A stretch of 39,763 bases of DNA from AM-1111 sp046302135 (GTDB taxonomy: Bacteria > Bacteroidota > Bacteroidia > B-17B0 > Aurantibacillaceae): positions 1 through 39,763 of the forward strand of contig JBKCIQ010000035.1 in assembly GCA_046302135.1 (NCBI GenBank). Direction: 5' to 3'. A program made the position numbers and the translations under genes. Below are positions 33,585 to 39,763 of the stretch, one piece after another (position 1 is the first letter of the stretch; each line of letters begins with the position of its first letter). The notes beneath the pieces are model-generated. The model saw only the letters and a program-made list of their open reading frames with translations. It did no database searches and was not told the DNA's origin.

Positions 33585-35006
33585 ATGGCACTGCACCGTG
33601 AAAAAAACAGTCTAACTCCAGGGGACAAGGACTACTTCTACAAAGAAGAACAGAATTTCAGCGAAAGATTGCATCACTTCATTCCAGGTGGAGCTCATAC
33701 ATATAGCCGAGGGGACGATCAATATCCCTCTAACGCTCCACAAATTCTATCTCACGGAAAAGGTGCTTGGGTTTGGGACGCGTACGGCAACAAATTCCTG
33801 GATTACGGAATGGGATTAAGAGCAATTACTGTTGGATATGACTATGATGAAATTTCTGATGCAGCAATCGCAGAAATCAAGAAAGGAAACAATCTTACTC
33901 GGCCTTCACTTACAGAATTGAAAGCAGCGGAGGAAATGGTTTCTTTATTCCCTTGGGCCGACATGGTGAAATTTGCAAAAAATGGAAGTACAGTAACAAC
34001 AGCCGCAATCAAATTATCAAGAGCATATACAGGAAGAAAATATGTTGCAATTTGCTCAGATCATCCATTTTTCACTTACGATGATTGGTTCATTGGTACA
34101 ACGCCAATGGACAAAGGAATTCCGGGTGAAAACAAAGCAGGCTCAATTACCTTCAAATACAATAACATTGAATCATTAAAAGAATTATTTGAAAAATATC
34201 CAAATGAAATTGCCTGCGTAATTCTTGAACCTGCAACATTTCAATCTCCATGTTGCGTTGATTGCAAATGCGATTTATCTGTGGCTCCATCTTGTAAAGA
34301 ATGCCCTTTGAAACCAAAAAATTTCCTCCATCAGGTTAAAGAAGTTTGTAAATCAAATGGAGCTGTTTTTATTCTGGATGAAATGATAACAGGATTTAGA
34401 TTTGATTTGCATGGCGCAATGAAAAATTACGACATTGAACCTGATCTTGCAACTTTTGGTAAAGGAATGGCAAATGGTTTTGCACTTTCCGCCTTAGTAG
34501 GTAAACGTGAAATAATGGATTTGGGCGGTATACTAAATGAAGGCTCAGAGCGTGTATTTTTGATTTCAACCACACATGGATCAGAGATGAGCGGGTTTGG
34601 AGCGTTTATTAAAACAAAAGAAGTTTATGAAAAACTTGACGTGACGGGTAACATTTGGAAAAGTGGAAAATTATTGAGTGACGGAATGAATGAAATTTCA
34701 AGACAACATGCCTTACAAGATTTTTTCAATGTTGGAGGATTCGCATGTTCACCTTATTATTTTACAAGAGATCAGAATAAAAATATTTCATTGGATTTCC
34801 GTACCTTATTCTCACAAGAAATGATTAAGCAAGGAGTTTTGATACCTTGGATCTCGATCAGCTATGCACATCAAAAGGAAGAAATCGAATTTACATTGAA
34901 CGCAGTTGACAAGGCATTGGCGGTTTACAAAAAAGCATTGAATGAAGGAATAGATAAATACTTAGTCGGAAAAAGTATTAAACCCGTTTTCCGTAAGTAC
35001 AATTGA
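33585..35006 (+). CDS. Class III aminotransferase, glutamate-1-semialdehyde aminomutase-like, with Cys-rich insertion
   Basis: This PLP enzyme of fold type I has 473 residues from ATG 33585. The glutamate-1-semialdehyde aminotransferase pattern is clear: IPGGAHTYSRGDDQYP, GNKFLDYGMGLRAITVGY, MVKFAKNGSTVTTAAIKLSRAYTGRKY, FILDEMITGFR (PLP-binding D265) and LATFGKGMANGF (PLP Lys K293). It differs from true HemL by an insertion at 221-240 that holds six Cys (C223, C224, C227, C229, C237, C240), which looks like a metal or Fe-S site. It heads a three-gene operon with a methyltransferase and an SDR, so it is more likely a sugar or nucleotide-sugar aminotransferase than a heme-pathway enzyme. The substrate is unknown. 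Two upstream -7 boxes support the start. Confidence 0.85.
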   Translation: MALHREKNSLTPGDKDYFYKEEQNFSERLHHFIPGGAHTYSRGDDQYPSNAPQILSHGKGAWVWDAYGNKFLDYGMGLRAITVGYDYDEISDAAIAEIKKGNNLTRPSLTELKAAEEMVSLFPWADMVKFAKNGSTVTTAAIKLSRAYTGRKYVAICSDHPFFTYDDWFIGTTPMDKGIPGENKAGSITFKYNNIESLKELFEKYPNEIACVILEPATFQSPCCVDCKCDLSVAPSCKECPLKPKNFLHQVKEVCKSNGAVFILDEMITGFRFDLHGAMKNYDIEPDLATFGKGMANGFALSALVGKREIMDLGGILNEGSERVFLISTTHGSEMSGFGAFIKTKEVYEKLDVTGNIWKSGKLLSDGMNEISRQHALQDFFNVGGFACSPYYFTRDQNKNISLDFRTLFSQEMIKQGVLIPWISISYAHQKEEIEFTLNAVDKALAVYKKALNEGIDKYLVGKSIKPVFRKYN

Positions 35007-35013
35007 GATTGTT

Positions 35014-35754
35014 GTGAGCAAAGACGATAATTACATAAAAGGTCTTCAGTCAGACAAAGAAAAAACAAAAAGCTATTACACTAAATCTTTGGGTGTAAAA
35101 ACTGAGCAACAAAAACTTTTAGAGAAATTACTAAAATCAGAAAATAAAGATTTCAAAAATATTGCAGACATTGCCTGTGGTGGAGGAACACTTTCACATC
35201 ATTTACACAAAAAATTTCCGGATGCAAATTTCACTTTAGTTGACTTCAATCCGGATGCTATTGAGATCGCTAAGATAAATAACCCTCCTAAGAATTTTAT
35301 TTTTTTTACTGATTCCATTTATGAATTAAAAAGCTTGCCTGAGAACTCTTTTGATTTGGTATGCTGCTGGCAAACCCTATCCTGGCTTGAAGAACCTCAA
35401 AAAGCACTTGAACAACTAATAAGAATTACTGCACCTGGAGGTAAAATTTATGCAAGCTCATTATTTAATTTAGAAAAAGATGTCGATTTATATACAAGAG
35501 TATTAGATCACACACATGAGAGCGGAAAACAAGGGATTTTCTTCAATTACAATACCTATTCAAAAAAATCAATTTCAGAGTGGACATCCGGCAAGATAAA
35601 AAGATTTGAAATTTTACCATTTCACCCGGAAATTGATTTTAGTTTTGACGGAAAAGGCATTGGAACCTATACAATCAAAACTGAGGAAGGAAAAAGATTA
35701 CAAATCTCCGCAGGAATCCTGATGAATTGGGGAATATTGATTATTGAAAAGTAA
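35014..35754 (+). CDS. SAM-dependent class I methyltransferase
   Basis: The 246-residue product starts at GTG 35014, 7 bases after the previous stop. SAM motif I is IADIACGGGTLSHHL (about 49-63). The acidic residue at the end of strand 2 is in FTLVDFNPDAIEIA. Motif II/III is FDLVCCWQTLSWLEEPQKALEQL, and post-motif is ITAPGGKIYASSLF. The rest includes a region with aromatic residues that may bind the substrate. The target is unknown, but translation and position tie it to the aminotransferase before it and to the SDR after it (ATG directly follows its stop). Its by-product S-adenosylhomocysteine is the substrate of AhcY, whose gene is convergent just downstream; co-location may be chance. Confidence 0.85.
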   Translation: MSKDDNYIKGLQSDKEKTKSYYTKSLGVKTEQQKLLEKLLKSENKDFKNIADIACGGGTLSHHLHKKFPDANFTLVDFNPDAIEIAKINNPPKNFIFFTDSIYELKSLPENSFDLVCCWQTLSWLEEPQKALEQLIRITAPGGKIYASSLFNLEKDVDLYTRVLDHTHESGKQGIFFNYNTYSKKSISEWTSGKIKRFEILPFHPEIDFSFDGKGIGTYTIKTEEGKRLQISAGILMNWGILIIEK

Positions 35755-36516
35755 ATGAATAAACTTGAAGGTAAAGTTATAGTTATAACCGGTGCATGCG
35801 GACTATTGGGAAAGTCTTTTGTAAATGCATGCTTGAAAGAAAATGCTTCTGTAGTTCTTGCTGATTTAGAGAACGAAATGAATAAGGAGTTTATTAAAAC
35901 ATTGCCAGCTGAGAAAATACTTTTTGTTGCCACAGATATAACAAAAACTGAAAGCGTAATAAACCTAATTGAAACCACAGTAAAGAGGTTTTTAAAAATT
36001 GATGTCGTAGTTAACAATGCTTACCCTAGAAATAAAAACTACGGAAATAAATTAGAAGAGGTAAGTGCAGATTCGTTTAATGAAAATATCACAATGCATC
36101 TTGGTGCTTATTATTCTTGCATGAAAGAATTTTCAACCTTCTTTTCAAAACAAGGATTTGGACAAGTTCTAAACATGGGAAGTATTTATGGAGTTGTTCC
36201 ACCTAGATTTGAAATTTACGATAACACCCCTATGACCATGCCAGTGGAATATGCCGCAATTAAATCTGCGATAATTCACTTGACAAAATATTTCTCGGCT
36301 TACTATAAAGTAAAAAATATTCGATTCAATTGTTTAAGCCCTGGTGGAATTTTCAATGATCAACCTGAAGAATTCGTAAAAAAATATGAAGTCTATGCCC
36401 CTATGCTAAAAACTTCGGATGTTACAGAAAAATTGATTGAAATATTATCTGAGACAGAAAAGTTTAAAAACGGGGAGAACATTGTTGTTGACAATGGGTG
36501 GTCAAATGGTTTTTAA
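35755..36516 (+). CDS. Short-chain dehydrogenase, PtmA-like
   Basis: The 253-residue product has the SDR pattern: cofactor loop VIVITGACGLLGKSF (GxxGxxG), ADLENEM, VVNNAYPRNKNYGNKLEEV, the catalytic Ser in NMGSIYGV, and Tyr-x3-Lys in EYAAIKSAIIHLTKYF. The C-terminus has CLSPGGIFNDQPEEF. The AYPRNKNYG motif and overall look fit PtmA, the oxidoreductase of flagellin glycan (legionaminic acid-type) gene clusters in Campylobacter. No other known genes of that pathway are in the window, so its role is inferred: oxidation or reduction of a sugar intermediate together with the aminotransferase and methyltransferase. It is the last gene of the operon. Confidence 0.85.
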   Translation: MNKLEGKVIVITGACGLLGKSFVNACLKENASVVLADLENEMNKEFIKTLPAEKILFVATDITKTESVINLIETTVKRFLKIDVVVNNAYPRNKNYGNKLEEVSADSFNENITMHLGAYYSCMKEFSTFFSKQGFGQVLNMGSIYGVVPPRFEIYDNTPMTMPVEYAAIKSAIIHLTKYFSAYYKVKNIRFNCLSPGGIFNDQPEEFVKKYEVYAPMLKTSDVTEKLIEILSETEKFKNGENIVVDNGWSNGF

Positions 36517-36561
36517 AATTTTCAGTAAAACTTAACTTAAATTCTGATAACTCGAAAACAA

Positions 36562-36588
36562 AAAAGGCCGTCTAAATGACAGCCTTTT
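36562..36588. terminator. Bidirectional terminator between the SDR gene and ahcY
   Basis: AAAAGGC (36562-36568) pairs with GCCTTTT (36582-36588). Inside, after a C-A mismatch, GTC (36570-36572) pairs with GAC (36578-36580) around TAAAT. A-rich and T-rich ends on both sides let it serve both convergent units. Confidence 0.75.
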
Positions 36589-36606
36589 AGTTCTTAATTT
36601 CTAAGT

Positions 36607-37926
36607 TTAATATCGATATTGTTCACTCTTGAATGGTCCGTTAACTGGAATCCCAATGTATTTGGCTTGATCATCAGACAATACATCCAATTCGGCACCT
36701 AATTTACCCAAGTGTAACATAGCTACTTTTTCATCTAAATGCTTAGGTAAAGTGTACACTTTATTTTCGTAGTTACTGCTATTATTCCATAACTCAATCT
36801 GAGCCAAGGTTTGATTACAGAAAGAATTACTCATTACGAAAGAAGGATGTCCGGTTGCACAACCCAGATTTACTAAACGACCTTCGGCCAAAACAATGAT
36901 ATCTTTACCATCAACGGTGAATTTATCAACCTGAGGTTTGATGGTGTCTCTTGTTTCACCGTAGTTTGAAGTTAACCAAGCCATATCAATTTCAGTATCG
37001 AAATGTCCAATGTTACAAACAACAGCGTTGTGTTTCATTTTTCTGAAATGACGATCTACCACTATATCTTTATTTCCGGTAGCAGTAACAATGATGTCTG
37101 CATGAGGAATGGCTGTATCCATTTTTACAACTTGATACCCGTCCATACATGCCTGTAAAGCACAAATAGGATCAATTTCGGTAACCATTACCCTAACACC
37201 CTGTGAGCTCAAAGACTGAGCAGAACCTTTTCCAACATCACCGTAACCGGCAACTACAGCAACCTTACCGGCTAACATTAGGTCAGTTGCACGACGAATT
37301 GCATCTACTAAACTCTCACGGCAACCGTATTTATTATCGAATTTAGATTTAGTAACAGAGTCATTAACGTTTATAGCAGGCATAGGCAAAGTACCTTTCG
37401 CCATTCTTTCAACAAGACGAAGTACTCCAGTTGTGGTTTCTTCTGAGAGACCTTTAATTCCTGCAACTAATTCGGGATATTTATCCAATACCATATTAGT
37501 AAGATCACCTCCGTCATCTAAAATCATATTAAGAGGTTCACGCTTTTCTCCGAAAAACAGAGTTTGCTCAATACACCAGTCAAACTCCTCAGCATTCATA
37601 CCCTTCCATGCATATACAGAAATACCTGCAGCTGCAATAGCGGCGGCGGCATGGTCTTGGGTGGAGAAAATATTGCAAGAACTCCAAGTAACATCAGCAC
37701 CCAAATCAATTAAGGTCTCAATAAGTACTGCGGTTTGAATAGTCATGTGCAAACAGCCGGCGATTCTCGCTCCTTTTAGCGGCTTACTTGCACCATATTC
37801 TTTTCTTAGCGCCATTAGACCGGGCATTTCAACCTCAGCCAATTGGATTTCTTTTCTCCCCCACTCCGCGAGAGAGATGTCCTTTACTTTGTGTTTTACG
37901 TAATTTTTCACGGTTGTTGTTGACAT
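36607..37926 (-). CDS. ahcY: Adenosylhomocysteinase
   Basis: AhcY hydrolyses S-adenosylhomocysteine to adenosine and homocysteine and so removes the inhibitory product of methylation. The 439-residue product has the family landmarks: IAGCLHMTIQTAVLIETL, SSCNIFSTQDHAAAAIA, INVNDSVTKSKFDNKYGCRE, NAD-binding VVAGYGDVGKGSAQ, VCNIGHFDTEID, and the ending VNGPFKSEQYRY with the conserved Lys-x4-Tyr that reaches the partner's NAD site. The length and all motifs are normal. A -7 box at 37976-37983 and the bidirectional terminator define a single-gene unit. Confidence 0.97.
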   Translation of the reverse strand: MSTTTVKNYVKHKVKDISLAEWGRKEIQLAEVEMPGLMALRKEYGASKPLKGARIAGCLHMTIQTAVLIETLIDLGADVTWSSCNIFSTQDHAAAAIAAAGISVYAWKGMNAEEFDWCIEQTLFFGEKREPLNMILDDGGDLTNMVLDKYPELVAGIKGLSEETTTGVLRLVERMAKGTLPMPAINVNDSVTKSKFDNKYGCRESLVDAIRRATDLMLAGKVAVVAGYGDVGKGSAQSLSSQGVRVMVTEIDPICALQACMDGYQVVKMDTAIPHADIIVTATGNKDIVVDRHFRKMKHNAVVCNIGHFDTEIDMAWLTSNYGETRDTIKPQVDKFTVDGKDIIVLAEGRLVNLGCATGHPSFVMSNSFCNQTLAQIELWNNSSNYENKVYTLPKHLDEKVAMLHLGKLGAELDVLSDDQAKYIGIPVNGPFKSEQYRY

Positions 37927-37975
37927 GTATTTTGTGTTAAAGTTTTAATTTTACGAATCCCAATACTTGAGATGA

Positions 37976-37983
37976 CAAATTTA
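37976..37983 (-). promoter_or_regulatory. -7 box for ahcY
   Basis: On the minus strand this reads TAAATTTG, a TAnnTTTG match, 49 bases upstream of the ahcY ATG. No clear -33 box. Confidence 0.45.
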
Positions 37984-38059
37984 CTGCATTGAATTGTAAT
38001 AAAAAAATAATTGGTAGGGTTGGAATTATAACAGTTTTAATGGCAAATTTCAAATATAC

Positions 38060-38638
38060 ATGACTGAAATAAGGCATTTGTCTGACACATTAAAATTAGG
38101 TCTACTTAGATTAGATGAATTTTCGTCACAAAGAAACATTCACAATAGACGCGAGGCGGAGAAAGAGGGAGCAGTTTTTTTATTAAACGAACTTTTCCCG
38201 AATGAAAAGGTAAGATTAATGTATCGTGAAAATGGTAAACCATACGCAGAGAATAAGACGGGAGGAATTTCTATTAGTCATTCGCACCACTTGCTTGCAA
38301 TTTTAGTGGATCACAGCAACATTCATACAGGACTGGATGTAGAACTAATCAGAGACAAGGTTCTAAAGATTAGACATAAATTTCTTTCAGAAAGAGAACA
38401 GAATTTTATTCCAAAGGATAACGTAATGATGCATCTTGCAGCATGGTGCATAAAAGAAACCATTTATAAAATTTATGCTGAAGGAATGCTTGATTTCAGA
38501 GAAAATATTCACATAGACGAATTTTCAGAACAATCATCATTAGTAAAAGTAAAATGCATAAAGGAAAATCATACTTTTAGCAAAACAATTCAAATCAGCA
38601 GACAAGAAGAATATTTGATGGCTTGGCCAATAGATTGA
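38060..38638 (+). CDS. 4'-phosphopantetheinyl transferase superfamily protein
   Basis: These enzymes move phosphopantetheine from CoA onto a conserved Ser of carrier proteins. The 192-residue product is of the Sfp-like size. It has ENGKPYAENKTGGISISHSH (the P-x-F-x-N-S-H-like region), GLDVELIRDK (metal ligands D93 and E95) and WCIKETIYK (W129, K132, E133, K137). The carrier it serves is not in the window; in many Bacteroidota the only Sfp-type enzyme also acts on acyl carrier protein. The stop overlaps the next ATG by one base (TGATG), so translation is coupled. Confidence 0.9.
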   Translation: MTEIRHLSDTLKLGLLRLDEFSSQRNIHNRREAEKEGAVFLLNELFPNEKVRLMYRENGKPYAENKTGGISISHSHHLLAILVDHSNIHTGLDVELIRDKVLKIRHKFLSEREQNFIPKDNVMMHLAAWCIKETIYKIYAEGMLDFRENIHIDEFSEQSSLVKVKCIKENHTFSKTIQISRQEEYLMAWPID

Positions 38639-39375
38639 TGAAAGAAAGTATTTTAGAAATAATCAGAAGAAAAGCAGGAAAGGGAAAAAAACAACTTGCG
38701 GTATTAATAGATCCGGATAAATTTAACCCAGAGGTTGTGGCAAATGCAGAAAAGACGAAAGTAGATTTTATTTTTATAGGCGGAAGCACAGTAAAAAAAT
38801 CAGACTTCTACAAGGCTGCCGGCTACATCAAAAAAAACAGCAAAATACCCCTAGTCATTTTTCCAGGTGATGAACATCAAATATCAAAAAAGGCTGATGC
38901 TTTGCTTTTACTTAGTCTGGTTTCAGGAAGGAATTCGGATTATCTGATAGGAAAGCATGTTTCAGTTGCGAAGCAATTAAAACAGAGCAAAATTGAAATT
39001 ATTCCGACCGCATATATTTTACTTGATGGTGGAAAAAAATCCACTGTATCAAAAGTCACTAAGACTATTCCAATAGAACCGAAAAATAAAAATCTGATTA
39101 TTTCAACCTCAATTGCTTCCGAATTACTTGGGCTGAAATTAATATACCTTGAGGCTGGAAGCGGTGCCAAAATCAGTATTTCAGGTGAAGTTTTAAGATC
39201 AGTAAAAAATCATATAAATTTACCGATTATTTGTGGTGGAGGTATTGATTCAAAGGATAAAATTGAATATTGCTGGTTAAATGGTGCAGATTTGGTGGTA
39301 GTGGGAAATGCGTTAGAAAAAAAACCAGAATTACTATTTGATTTAGTTAAAGCAAGGGAAAAATATTCGGTTTAA
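38638..39375 (+). CDS. Geranylgeranylglyceryl phosphate synthase family protein (PcrB-like)
   Basis: The 245-residue TIM-barrel protein joins glycerol 1-phosphate to a polyprenyl diphosphate, as in archaeal lipid synthesis and in some bacteria. It has VLIDPDKF, FIFIGGSTV, LVIFPGDEHQISKKADALLLLSLVSGRN, IPTAYILLDGG, LIYLEAGSGAK, ICGGGIDSKDKI and GADLVVVGNALEKK. These match the bacterial (Bacteroidota) subgroup of the family. Prenyl chain length is not predictable by eye. The frame could begin at TTG 38623, but ATG 38638, overlapping the previous stop, is preferred. Confidence 0.9.
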   Translation: MKESILEIIRRKAGKGKKQLAVLIDPDKFNPEVVANAEKTKVDFIFIGGSTVKKSDFYKAAGYIKKNSKIPLVIFPGDEHQISKKADALLLLSLVSGRNSDYLIGKHVSVAKQLKQSKIEIIPTAYILLDGGKKSTVSKVTKTIPIEPKNKNLIISTSIASELLGLKLIYLEAGSGAKISISGEVLRSVKNHINLPIICGGGIDSKDKIEYCWLNGADLVVVGNALEKKPELLFDLVKAREKYSV

Positions 39376-39392
39376 AATTTTAAAAAATTAAA

Positions 39393-39763
39393 ATGAAAAT
39401 TATTTTAATCAGCCCGAGTAAAGATTTAGAGAACGAACATCACCTTGTCAAATTCTTTTTTGAAAGCGGCTTAGAAAATTTTCATTTAAGGAAACCACGA
39501 CACAGTACGGAACAACTAGAAAAATACATAAATAAAATACCGGAACAATTTCATAAAAGAATCATATTGCACTCCCATCATAACCTTGCAGGAAAGTATG
39601 ATTTAAAAGGTATTCATTTCACAAAAAACCACCTGAGTAAACCAAAAACAACTTGGCTAAAAATAAAGTTGCTTTCATACAAAAGAAATATAAATACTTT
39701 GATTAAAACAAAAACTTGTTCTAAAATTTCTGATGTTTATTTAAAAACAGAATACAACTATGA
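39393..39763 (+). CDS. Thiamine phosphate synthase-like protein, 3' end cut by the window
   Basis: A frame opens at ATG 39393 and runs to the right edge without a stop, giving 123 codons. It starts MKIILISPSKDLENEH and holds FESGLENFHLRKPRHSTEQL and RIILHSHHNLAGKYDLKGIHFT. This is the beginning of the TMP-TENI (ThiE/TenI) barrel as found in Bacteroidota, which includes thiamine phosphate synthase and relatives. The HLRKP and GIHF motifs are the main evidence. The catalytic residues lie beyond the visible part in some cases, so the exact activity is uncertain. It follows the GGGP-synthase gene by 17 bases and may be co-transcribed. Confidence 0.75.
   Translation, partial: MKIILISPSKDLENEHHLVKFFFESGLENFHLRKPRHSTEQLEKYINKIPEQFHKRIILHSHHNLAGKYDLKGIHFTKNHLSKPKTTWLKIKLLSYKRNINTLIKTKTCSKISDVYLKTEYNY

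Noticed and set aside
38623..38637. TTG start for the GGGP-synthase gene
   Set aside because: ATG 38638 overlaps the previous stop and gives the usual N-terminus.
1..39763. CRISPR arrays, insertion sequences, prophage or defence islands
   Set aside because: I looked for spaced direct repeats, transposase or integrase motifs and phage genes and saw none; gene content is mostly housekeeping.

Overview
The window is about 39.8 kb of AT-rich chromosomal DNA from a member of the Bacteroidota. Several independent signs point there. Promoters look like the Bacteroidota type, with a -7 box TAnnTTTG just upstream of many starts and no Shine-Dalgarno sequences. Secreted proteins end in type IX secretion (T9SS) sorting domains, both the type A form and the CHU_C/type B form. 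The genes for a class I FbaB aldolase, a START-like protein, a split transhydrogenase alpha subunit, a two-TM N-terminal extension on LepB and a bacterial geranylgeranylglyceryl-phosphate-type synthase fit the same phylum. I cannot place it below phylum with confidence; a flavobacterial or related environmental lineage is plausible. Most of the window is core genome. I see no insertion sequence, prophage, CRISPR array, integrase or rRNA, and no gene-free stretch longer than 300 bases (the longest is about 250, 20924-21170).

Layout. 1-912 (minus strand): the start of an unknown gene, a PAP2 phosphatase interrupted by an in-frame TAG inside its catalytic motif, and a CAU-anticodon tRNA with terminator. 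1139-2011: a START-like domain with a long lysine-rich N-terminal tail, convergent with recN. 3884-5740: signal peptidase I, convergent with a secreted seven-repeat beta-propeller T9SS protein. 7622-11373: htpG followed by lemA and two TPM-domain genes. 11548-19091 (minus strand): pnp, rpsO, accD, fbaB and the pntA1-pntA2-pntB transhydrogenase operon, arranged in several transcription units. 19232-20923: a PaaG-like isomerase and a JmjC/cupin-like oxygenase. 21171-24162: an NtrC-type response regulator and the sigma-54 gene rpoN. 24274-28559: a MORN-repeat secreted protein, mnmA, a CHU_C adhesin-like protein and a MacB/FtsX-type permease. 28565-30164 (minus strand): two exported proteins of unknown function. 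30269-33508: transaldolase-like fsa, ilvE and a secreted CarboxypepD_reg-like protein. 33585-36516: a tight three-gene operon (class III aminotransferase, SAM methyltransferase, PtmA-like SDR), convergent with ahcY. 38060 to the end: a phosphopantetheinyl transferase overlapping a GGGP-synthase-family gene, then a truncated thiE-like gene.

The most interesting regulatory thread is sigma-54. rpoN and an NtrC-type activator form an operon here. htpG carries a candidate -24/-12 promoter (10 of 12 consensus positions) directly downstream of a 13-bp palindrome, and a weaker -24/-12-like element lies in the structured leader of the regulator-rpoN operon itself. This suggests, but does not prove, a sigma-54 heat-shock or envelope-stress circuit with autoregulation. 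Other notable points are the TAG in PAP2, the lysine-rich tail on the START protein, a six-cysteine insertion in the aminotransferase of the three-gene operon, and candidate structured leaders before rpsO, pnp and the tRNA.
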